Shown in pieces: positions 25,316 to 32,279 of a stretch of 32,279 nt of DNA. The notes under the pieces are model-generated. The model was not told the origin of the DNA, did not search any database, and saw nothing but the letters and a program-made list of their open reading frames with translations. Numbering within the stretch: the first letter of the stretch is position 1; each line of letters starts with the position of its first letter. Position numbers and translations under genes: made by a program. The stretch is from assembly GCA_016208765.1 (NCBI GenBank), contig JACQXK010000008.1, positions 1 through 32,279 on the forward strand, in the 5' to 3' direction. The stretch comes from Candidatus Omnitrophota bacterium (lineage in GTDB: Bacteria; Omnitrophota; Gorgyraeia; Gygaellales; Profunditerraquicolaceae).

Positions 25316-26632
25316 ATGATTAAGGTAAGAAACATCAGAGGGTTTGAAAAACAGCTGTTCAATATTATAGTTAGATTGAAGGTATTGTTTTACTTTATCC
25401 CGGAGATTAGAAAAATATCCATCAAAAGATTTTTTGTTTTCCTGCGAAGGCTTTTGTATTTCTTTTCTAAACTTCAGGAAAACAAATTTGTGAAAATAGG
25501 TAAATACACACGAACAGACCTCTATGTCTCTGGATTTCCTTCCACTGCATTTTACACAGCGTGTAAAAAACTTATGACATTTGATGAAAAACTTCCGGCT
25601 ATAACGGTTTTGATTTCTGTAACCTCTGCCTGCCGATTTAATTGTGAATATTGCTATCAGAAAAAAGACATAGGGAAAGATATAGCTATTGAGAAAATAG
25701 TAGATGTAGTTAACAGATTGCAGGATATGGGGATTGCATTTTTTAACATTGAAGGTGGCGAGCCTTTTCTTGCGTTCGATAGATTAAAAAAGGTCTGTGA
25801 GGTTATTGATAAAAGGTCTGAGGTGTGGGTAAATTCGACAGGTGATGGAATGACCATTGAGAGATTAAGAGAACTGAAGGGATTAAATCTCACAGCCATA
25901 ATGTTTTCCATGCACAGTCCATACCCTGAAGAACTTAATAGATTTATGAAATCAGAGAAGGCATGGGAAACAATGGCAAAAGGTATTGAATTGTGTCATC
26001 AGGCGGATATTCCAATTGCTATAAATTCTTGTCTTCCCAAAGAGGCTTTTTATAATGGCGATTTTGAAAGGATAATGGAACAGGCAAAAGAATTCAATGC
26101 CTCTATAATTCAATTAATAAAACCTAAATCTGCCGGTGGCTGGATTGAAAAAGAATTAGAAAAACTTACTCAGCAAGATGTATTGAGGATAAAAGAGGTT
26201 GTGAATAAGTATAATACCCATAGCAAATACAAGGATTATCCCTCAATCTCTGCTCAGATGATAGAGGAAGATAAAGAGAGATTTGGATGTACTGCAGGCG
26301 GCACTGACCGATTTTATATCAACGCTAAGGGAGATGTTCAACCATGTGAATTTCTGAATATATCCTTTGGAAATATTGATGTGGAGGACTTTAATATTAT
26401 TTACAAGAGGATGAGGGAATGTTTCAAAACGCCAGGTGAATGCTGGCTATGTGAAAGATATTCTCAGGATATTTTTAAGATATTTACGGAAAAAGGGTTA
26501 AAAACACTTCCCTTGACTAAAGAACTCTCCAAAGAAATCTATTTGAATTGGGATAGAGGGAAACCAACACAACTTTATGCTGTGATGGAAAAAAGGAAGA
26601 ATAGACTAACCACGAAGACACAAAAACTCTAA
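25316..26632 (+). CDS. Radical SAM enzyme with SPASM-like C-terminal domain
   Basis: The 438-residue protein has the radical SAM [4Fe-4S] motif C106-x3-C110-x2-C113 (CRFNCEYC) in SVTSACRFNCEYCYQ, the GGE motif in FNIEGGEPFL, and a C-terminal region GCTAGGTDRFYINAKGD...CEF...CWLC with extra cysteines typical of SPASM auxiliary-cluster domains. It has about 100 extra N-terminal residues rich in basic and aromatic side chains, possibly membrane-associating. It makes a 5'-deoxyadenosyl radical; the target is unknown. The start has a perfect AGGAGGT. The last seven residues (TTKTQKL) come from a CCACGAAGACAC-type repeat at 26609, so the native end has probably been replaced. Confidence 0.9.
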   Translation: MIKVRNIRGFEKQLFNIIVRLKVLFYFIPEIRKISIKRFFVFLRRLLYFFSKLQENKFVKIGKYTRTDLYVSGFPSTAFYTACKKLMTFDEKLPAITVLISVTSACRFNCEYCYQKKDIGKDIAIEKIVDVVNRLQDMGIAFFNIEGGEPFLAFDRLKKVCEVIDKRSEVWVNSTGDGMTIERLRELKGLNLTAIMFSMHSPYPEELNRFMKSEKAWETMAKGIELCHQADIPIAINSCLPKEAFYNGDFERIMEQAKEFNASIIQLIKPKSAGGWIEKELEKLTQQDVLRIKEVVNKYNTHSKYKDYPSISAQMIEEDKERFGCTAGGTDRFYINAKGDVQPCEFLNISFGNIDVEDFNIIYKRMRECFKTPGECWLCERYSQDIFKIFTEKGLKTLPLTKELSKEIYLNWDRGKPTQLYAVMEKRKNRLTTKTQKL

Positions 26633-27110
26633 GAAACTAAAAATTATAGATAGAGAAAACCGTTCACCGCAGAGACGCAGAGTTTGCCGAGAATTGCAGA
26701 GAAAAAAAGGAGACTATACTCAGCGAGGCCACAAATAGCGATTTTACGCAAAGAGCGATTCAGGCGTCATTGCGAGGAGCTCCTGCGACGAAGCAATCTC
26801 GCTGCGATTAGATTGCTTTGTCGCAGGAGCTCCTCGCAATGACGCTCGCAATGATGGGTTGGTAATTTTCCTCATAGCTTGCTGACCAATTAGACTTTAC
26901 GCGACCTTTCGTAGTTATGTCTTAAAATCGCAGATTATACCCTTGTTGAGTATAATGATGAATATGTTAAAGGACAATAAGTGATTTGTCGCCAAGTTCT
27001 TTGTCCATGAAAAATCCTGCAGCATACTCTGCGTTTTCTCTGCGTCCTTTGCGTCTCTGCGGTGAACAGATAAATTATGGTGGTAAAATCCTTTTCTTAT
27101 TTTCTTTGTC
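26633..27110. repeat. 478-bp non-coding repeat nest between convergent genes
   Basis: CCGCAGAG-family arms at 26663-26682 and 27038-27066 face each other. Inside is a full ATTGCGAGGAGC palindrome (26764-26845) with 26-bp perfect arms. Between about 26880 and 26990 is a stretch of unassigned sequence with only very short open frames that I do not recognise. No gene is called. Confidence 0.75.
26764..26845. repeat. ATTGCGAGGAGC palindrome with 26-bp perfect arms
   Basis: The left arm 26764-26789, starting GCGTCATTGCGAGGAGCTCC, is the exact reverse complement of 26820-26845. The loop contains GAAGCAATC/GATTGCTT, itself inverted. A half-copy lies at 13431-13464. Confidence 0.92.
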
Positions 27111-28676
27111 TTATATTACTTCCTTCACCTTTTTTAACTTTTGCAGAAAACTGTCTTTCTTAAACTTAGTTTTCCATTCACGCATAATCAACCAGCCGCC
27201 AAAACGCATACCACTGTTACGCCATTCCCGATGCCAATCTTCCCAGCTTTTTTTAATATCATGTAAACAAAATATTAATCTTGGAAAGGATAGAATAGTT
27301 ATTCCAATCATAAAGAAATTTCTAAACCGATAAAACTTGCCCATAATCTTTCCTGCAGCCTTTTGCATATCCTCTGGTCCCAGAGGCTCATCAGGCTTAA
27401 ATAAGGGGAAGTTTCCATCATAATATTCCCAGCCAATCTCTTCCAAGGGATAAACCCTTCCCTGTTCCACAAGTCTTTTTCTTAATTCTGTTCCGGGTAA
27501 TGGTCCGGTCAAAAGGACTTGAATGGTATCTATTCTTGTCTTGTTTATAAAGCTCTTAAATTGTTTTATTCTCTCCTTGGCAGACATCTTGAACTCAACA
27601 CCATCTTTCATTGGGTATCCAAAGATAAACATCCCATGAATCAAAAAACCGAACTTATGGAATACTCGGGTCATTGCCACCATATCTTCCGGCTTAATGT
27701 GTTTATTCATAGCTTTTAGTTCTTCTTTAATAGGGGACTCAAACCCAATCGCCACAGTCTTGATCCTTGCCTCTCGCATAGCCTGAAGAAGTTCAGGGTC
27801 TTTAGCTCGATCTAATCGTATCTGGACGGTTAAATTTATCCTTTTCCGTATCTTTTTCAGATAATCCCGTAGCATATTACAACATCTGATGGTTTCAACC
27901 CTATCCTGACCAAAAAGGTCGTCTACTACAAAGAATTCTCGTGCATTCTTGGTTTCTATAAGAAGGCTTATTTGCTCTAATAGCCGTTCTGCAGGAGCAT
28001 ATCGAGGCTTGCCTTTAACCATACAAAACTCACAATTTGACCCACAACCCCGAATTCTGCTTACCGGATAAACATTAATCATAGCATATCTTACCAAAGA
28101 AAAATCAGGAATTGGAAGCTTGTCAAAATCTGTAATTGGCTCTCTGGGAGGGGTCTGAATAACCTTATTATCCCTAAGAAAGGCAATCCCCTTGATTATA
28201 GCTGGATCGGTTTGTTCCTTTAGACAGGTCAACAGCTCTTTTATGATTTCTTCACCCTCATTGATAATCACATAATCTATTGCCCGATTTAATCCATCAA
28301 CAATGTTTTCATCTACAGAAAAGTGGTATCCTCCAACAATCGTGGGGATGCCCCAACCCTTGTAAAGAGCAGCTAATTCATAAAGCCTGGGTACAGTACT
28401 TGTAAGCCCGCCATAAAACCCAACCACATCTGCCGGTCTTAACTGTTGAAGGTATTCATGATCAGGCATTCCAAGGCTATTTTTAGGACCGTATCTACGG
28501 TAATTATTCTCGTCAATAATCTCTACATCCCAGCCTTCCATCTCGGTAACACTGGTAGCTACACATACCGGACCCAATGCCGTAGTGTTTTTTGCTACAT
28601 GAGAATAGATATTAAAGGCTGGATAGGCAGGAATTATCATCCTGAATCTGCATCTTTTTCTGGAAAATATCGGCAT
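27111..28676 (-). CDS. B12-binding-domain radical SAM protein
   Basis: The 521-residue protein begins with a cobalamin-binding Rossmann-like domain (about 10-140; VGFYGGLTSTVPRLYE and TIVGGYHFSVDE), then a radical SAM domain with C211-x3-C215-x2-C218 (CGSNCEFC) in SRIRGCGSNCEFCMVKG. The C-terminal region has one hydrophobic stretch (FFMIGITILSFPRLIF) and a basic tail. This class includes methylases of unactivated carbon and other lipid/antibiotic modifiers such as the hopanoid enzymes HpnP/HpnR/HpnJ. It is convergent with the lipid-type cluster and has its own strong promoter. A link to that pathway is inferred from location only. Confidence 0.9.
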   Translation of the reverse strand: MPIFSRKRCRFRMIIPAYPAFNIYSHVAKNTTALGPVCVATSVTEMEGWDVEIIDENNYRRYGPKNSLGMPDHEYLQQLRPADVVGFYGGLTSTVPRLYELAALYKGWGIPTIVGGYHFSVDENIVDGLNRAIDYVIINEGEEIIKELLTCLKEQTDPAIIKGIAFLRDNKVIQTPPREPITDFDKLPIPDFSLVRYAMINVYPVSRIRGCGSNCEFCMVKGKPRYAPAERLLEQISLLIETKNAREFFVVDDLFGQDRVETIRCCNMLRDYLKKIRKRINLTVQIRLDRAKDPELLQAMREARIKTVAIGFESPIKEELKAMNKHIKPEDMVAMTRVFHKFGFLIHGMFIFGYPMKDGVEFKMSAKERIKQFKSFINKTRIDTIQVLLTGPLPGTELRKRLVEQGRVYPLEEIGWEYYDGNFPLFKPDEPLGPEDMQKAAGKIMGKFYRFRNFFMIGITILSFPRLIFCLHDIKKSWEDWHREWRNSGMRFGGWLIMREWKTKFKKDSFLQKLKKVKEVI

Positions 28677-28714
28677 ATGTTACCCCCGCTGCACCAAAAC
28701 TAAAGAATATATAT

Positions 28715-28743
28715 ATTATACCTGTGTAATATGTTTAAGTCAA
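28715..28743 (-). promoter_or_regulatory. Sigma-70-type promoter for the B12 radical SAM gene
   Basis: On the minus strand TTGACT (28743-28738), a 17-base spacer, and a perfect TATAAT (28720-28715) precede the ATG at 28676 by about 40 bases. This is the best promoter match seen in the window. Confidence 0.75.
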
Positions 28744-28798
28744 GAAAAATCTTAGTCTTGAATGTAATCCTATAGATATTGCTCATACATTATGCAAT

Positions 28799-30265
28799 TT
28801 ATTCTTTACTTGTCAATTCACTTGCGATTAACTCTGCCTGCTTCAACACTGTTTCTGTAGCTAATTTCTGCATATCAGGCGGATAACCATACTGACGCAA
28901 GGTTCTTTTTATAATTACCTTCAATTTAGCCTTAACACTCTCTTTTATTGTCCAGTCAATTGTGGCATTTTGCTTAACCCTTTCATAGAGAACAACCGCC
29001 AATTCGCGAAGTTTATCCTTCTGCATGAGTTCCCGAGCACTCTCATTATTAGCCACTGCTGTATAAAAAGCATATTCAAATGTGGACATATTCATCTCTG
29101 CCGGCTCCAAGTCCATCTGCTGAACACTTTTGCCAATATTGATCAGTTCTTCGATGAATTCCGCAGCAGTTATAATCTTGTTGTGATATTTCTTGATAGC
29201 GTTTTCCAGCATTTCCATTAATGTTTTGCTTTGCACCAGATTCGTTTTTGCCCGCGATTTGATTTCATCATTAAGCAATTTCTTCAAAACTTCAAGGGCA
29301 ATGTTTTGATGCTTCATCCCTTTTACCTCTAAAAGGAATTCTTCTGAGAGAATGGAAATATCAGGTTTTTTAATTCCGGCGGCATCAAACACATCAATGA
29401 CTTTATCCGTAACCAAAGCCCTGTCAATCACCTGACGGATGGCGGTTTCCAATTCTTCATCGGTTTTACCCGGGCCGCTGGTTTCAAATTTAACAAGACG
29501 GGCTTTGACTGCCTGAAAAAAGGCAACTTCATCTCTAACATCCATGGCCTGCTCGTGCGGGATAGCGATGGCAAACGCTCTGGAAAGTGCGGTTACTTCG
29601 TCAATGTACCTTTTTCTGCCATTGTCAAGTCCGAGTATATGTTCTTCGGCAGATAAAATCAGGGACAGTTTTTGCGGCGTATCTGCTGTGAAATAATCTT
29701 CATAAGGAAACCCATGATACATAGCTGCAACAATTTCTAATTTTTCAAGCATCAGTTTAACCGCTTTTTCCTGGGGGACAGTGGGATCGCCTTTGCCGCC
29801 GCTTTCGGAATAAAACGAAAGGGCTTTTTTCAAATCAGAGGCAATACCAAGATAGTCAACGATTAAACCGCCCGGTTTATCTTTATAAACACGATTGACC
29901 CGGGCAATAGCCTGCATCAGATTATGTCCCTGCATTGGTTTATCAATGTAAAGCGTATGAAGCGATGGAACATCAAAACCGGTAAGCCACATATCGCGGA
30001 CAATCACTAATTTCATTTCGTCCTGTGTATCTTTTATCCGCTCGGATAAGGCTCTCCGTTGTTGTTTTGTGGTATGATGTTTTGCCATTTTGGGACCATC
30101 AGATGACGCCGCAGTCATCACAACCTTAATTGCACCTTTACTCAAATTATCATCATGCCAATCAGGACGCAGCTTGATAATTTCATCATACAATTCAACA
30201 GCGATCGGTGAGGTCGTCTTTTTTAAGTTCTTCATCCAATTCTTTGACCAAGCGTCTACCTTCAT
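28799..30265 (-). pseudogene. hsdR: Type I restriction enzyme HsdR, C-terminal fragment
   Basis: The open frame reads 488 codons, but genuine HsdR sequence starts only near 30208 ([19 protein letters not shown]). It contains helicase motifs [20 protein letters not shown] and [17 protein letters not shown] of lobe 2 and the C-terminal helical domain. The preceding codons are the wrong frame of the N-terminal fragment. Family members have about 60-70 residues (including the GKGMIVCMSRR stretch) between the two parts, so an out-of-frame deletion at about 30208 removed part of lobe 2. Confidence 0.88.
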
Positions 30266-31970
30266 TGCTCAAATGTATTTTCGCCAATCGGGTTTCATAA
30301 TAAATGCGCACCGTCGCACCATCTTCAACTGCCCGGGCAATATCGTAAATATCAATGTAATTCCCAAAAACAGCGGGTGTGTTCACATCAGTGCCTTCGA
30401 TGGGTGTTCCGGTGAATCCCAGATAAGTAGCATTGGGCAAAGCGTCACGCATGTATTTTGCAAATCCATAAACGGTTTTTTTACCAATAACATTTCCGTT
30501 ATCATCTTTATCATCAAGGGTCTTTGCCTTAAAGCCGTATTGGGTGCGGTGGGCTTCATCGGCAATAACCACGATATTTTTCCTACTGGATAATTCTTCG
30601 TAAATATTGCCTTCTTCGGGTTGAAATTTTTGGATGGTGGTAAAGACAATCCCGCCTGAAGCGACCCTTAAAAGCTTTTTCAAGTGGTCACGATTTTCAG
30701 CCTGAACCGGATCCTGCCGCAAAAGTTGTTTGGAAGCGGCAAAGGTATCAAAAAGCTGGTCGTCCAAATCATTGCGGTCGGTAATCATGACAATGGTCGG
30801 ATTATTCAGTACCAATACAATCTTGCCCGTATAAAATACCATGGAAAGTGATTTGCCGCTGCCCTGCGTATGCCAAACCACACCACCGCGACGGTCGCCC
30901 TTTTCCTGATTTTTAACACTCGGTAGACCATATTCTGCGGGATTCTCTTTCACTTTTAGCGAGTATTCATCAACCATTGCCGCCGCACGAATGGTGGATT
31001 CAACCGCTTTGTTCACTGAATAATATTGATGATACGCCGCTAATTTTTTAACGGTTTCAATCGTGGTGATACCGGTCTGCAAGTCTTCTTTTTTGTTTTT
31101 CTCAAAAACGATAAAATGGCGGATTAAATCCAAAAGGGTCTTTTTGCCCAGCATCCCGGAAATAAGCGTTTCCAATCCAGAAATTCGTAGGGGCAACCCC
31201 CTGTGGTTGCCCGATATGTGTTCGCCCTCATCAGGGCAGGCACAGGGGACTGCCCCTACGGCATTCACCGTTTTCCAGACCATAAAGCGGCTGTATCCTG
31301 AAGAAATGGTGCCGGCTCTCGCTTCCAGTCCATCAGAAATGACCGTGATGCCGTTATAGGCAAACAAGCAGGGAATGGCACTCTTGTAGGTTTGAATCTG
31401 CTTAAAAGCTGATTTTACCGTGGCGTTTTCATCTGCCGGATTTTTAAGCTCAATAACCACCAGCGGCAACCCATTGACAAAAAGAATCACATCCGGTCGT
31501 TTATTGACACCATTTTCTATAACCGCGAACTGGTTGCAAACCAAGAAATCGTTGTTTTCCGGATTTTTGAAGTCAACCAACCAGACCAAATCCCCGCGTT
31601 CTTTACCATCTTTTTGATAGCTGACCTTGACACCTTCGGTAAGCATTCGGTGAAAGGTTTCGTTATTATTGATGAGTTCAGGGGAATTGATGCGTTGAAT
31701 TTGCTTAACGGCATCTTCGATTACAAATGCCGGCAAGGTAGGATTGATGCATCGCACAGCGGTTTGCAGCCGTTCTAACAACAGTACGGCTTCAAAGGAT
31801 GAACGATCCGGCGTGTCGCTGTCTGGAGCAATGCTGGGACCGTAAATGTATTGGTAACCGGAAGATTCCAATAAATCAATGGCAGTTCCGTCATAAACAG
31901 TCTGAGCACATTGAAAACTGCGTAATTTGCGAAACCCGCCATGGGGCGGGATCAGTTTATGTTCGGTCAT
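30195..31970 (-). pseudogene. hsdR: Type I restriction enzyme HsdR, N-terminal fragment, chimeric and repeat-bearing
   Basis: This 591-codon frame holds the nuclease domain (RPDVILFVNGLPLVVIELK, PD...ExK), Walker A in VVWHTQGSGKS, DEAH in VVIADEAHRTQ and LGFTGTPIE, ending out of frame at 30195. In an intact enzyme it would translocate and cut DNA with HsdM/HsdS, neither seen here. Two oddities. The first 28 or so residues (LIPPHGGFRKLRSFQCAQTV) resemble the start of four-helix-bundle-suffix proteins rather than HsdR, whose own sequence seems to begin at DLLESSGYQYIYGP. A 75-bp palindromic repeat (31186-31260) is inserted in frame after MVWKTVN. The start overlaps the RhuM fragment stop by 4 bp. 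Confidence 0.88.
31186..31260. repeat. 75-bp GTAGGGGCA palindromic element inserted in frame in hsdR
   Basis: The ends CGTAGGGGCA and TGCCCCTACG are exact inverses. Internal GGTTGCCCGA and TCAGGGCAGG stems match the element type at 13313-13407. Seventy-five bases is 25 codons, so the frame is kept. It adds roughly the residues GAVPCACPDEGEHISGNHRG between two conserved HsdR segments. Confidence 0.88.
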
Positions 31971-32205
31971 AGTTTTACCTCCATTTTCGACCAGTCTAAC
32001 TTGTCTGACCAGTCCAACCAGTCCGATTGTGTTTTATATTTTTTACCATCATTGGCAGTTGTTTCCAAAATGGAAATAACTGAATTTTCTACAAGCTCAC
32101 CGTCTTCAAAGATATTTTTCAAGTGCTTGTTTATAGCCGGAATCTGAACACCAAATAATTCAGTCATGGCTTTCTGTGTCAGCCAGACCGTTTCGTCTTT
32201 CAGGG
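31967..32205 (-). pseudogene. RhuM-family protein fragment, truncated at both ends
   Basis: Reading from about 32205, LKDETVWLTQKAMTELFGV then IPAINKHLKNIFEDGELVEN and TTANDGKKYKT match the N-terminal third of RhuM-like proteins that often sit in type I restriction operons. The usual N-terminal start is missing (an in-frame stop lies just upstream at about 32218), and after YKT the normal FYNLDAII continuation is replaced by repeat-derived QSDWLDWSDKLDWSKMEVKL. The stop overlaps the hsdR ATG (ATGA). Confidence 0.75.
31990..32032. repeat. CCAGTCTAAC/CCAGTCCGA short repeat cluster at the RhuM 3' end
   Basis: ACCAGTCTAACTTGTCTGAC then CAGTCCAACCAGTCCGA are degenerate ten-base reiterations. They encode the aberrant C-terminus of the RhuM fragment, mostly as repeated D-W residues on the minus strand. 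Confidence 0.6.
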
Positions 32206-32243
32206 TACCTCTAAAAACTCAACGAAAGCAAATAAAAAACAAG

Positions 32244-32272
32244 TAGACATTGTTTACAATTTATAGTATACT
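32244..32272 (+). promoter_or_regulatory. Sigma-70-like promoter reading out of the window
   Basis: TAGACA (5 of 6 to TTGACA) at 32244-32249, a 17-base spacer and TATACT (5 of 6) at 32267-32272 on the plus strand. It would drive a gene beyond the right edge, divergent from the restriction locus. Confidence 0.45.
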
Positions 32273-32279
32273 GAATGTA

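Noticed and set aside
26880-26990. Possible short gene in the convergent gap (about 30 codons)
   Set aside because: No ribosome binding site, no recognisable motif and flanked by repeats; too short to support.
27111-28703. Plus-strand frames within the B12 radical SAM gene
   Set aside because: Antisense shadows of a well-supported minus-strand gene.
1-32279. tRNA or rRNA genes
   Set aside because: I looked for cloverleaf-like stems and TTCRA loops near gene gaps and saw none that could be supported.

Overview
The window looks like a chromosomal segment of an uncultivated, AT-rich, diderm (LPS-type) bacterium. It holds the core genes parB, uvrA, lptF, lptG and malQ, a lipid-type biosynthetic cluster, decaying defence genes, and an exceptional load of dispersed palindromic repeats. 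The lptF/lptG pair implies an outer membrane. I cannot place the phylum; this repeat style is what I would expect in candidate-phylum metagenome assemblies, which is only an impression.

Layout. (1) 1-2908: two tandem paralogues of a GT-C-type membrane glycosyltransferase-like protein. The first is cut by the window edge and frameshifted by an exact 34-bp tandem duplication. The second is split in two overlapping frames at an A-AAA-AAG heptamer and lacks about 70 codons. (2) 3032-6911: parB with a perfect parS site inside it, a 171-bp inverted-repeat mini-element carrying a GxxExxY gene remnant, then uvrA. (3) 7073-13307: an accessory island between uvrA and lptF with a DUF1016/YhcG-type nuclease gene and a broken type I Zorya defence locus (zorA 5' part, zorB absent, zorC 3' part, zorD split by a -1 frameshift). 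(4) 13592-17761: lptF, lptG and malQ, separated by repeat clusters. (5) 18092-26632, with a convergent gene at 27111-28676: an intact cluster of UbiA prenyltransferase, OYE-type flavoenzyme, acyl carrier protein, alpha-oxoamine synthase, lipid kinase, AIR-synthase/ThiL-like protein, NAD-dependent epimerase, SPASM-type radical SAM enzyme and B12-binding radical SAM enzyme. (6) 28799-32205, minus strand: a decayed type I restriction locus with hsdR broken by a deletion, carrying a repeat insertion and a chimeric N-terminus, preceded by a truncated RhuM-like fragment.

How the genes work together. The UbiA, flavoenzyme and ACP genes overlap by 4 bp each and the rest run the same way, so cluster (5) is probably one or a few operons. 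Acyl-ACP, alpha-oxoamine synthase, an extended SDR and a diacylglycerol-kinase-type lipid kinase match the logic of bacterial sphingolipid (ceramide) synthesis. The UbiA, OYE and radical SAM partners are not part of the systems I know. This is the best candidate for an undescribed pathway.

A second theme is repeats and decay. At least ten palindromic repeat families fill nearly every intergenic gap. Several supply the last codons and stop of a gene, and one sits in frame inside hsdR. Defence and surface genes have accumulated out-of-frame lesions, while housekeeping and lipid genes are intact.
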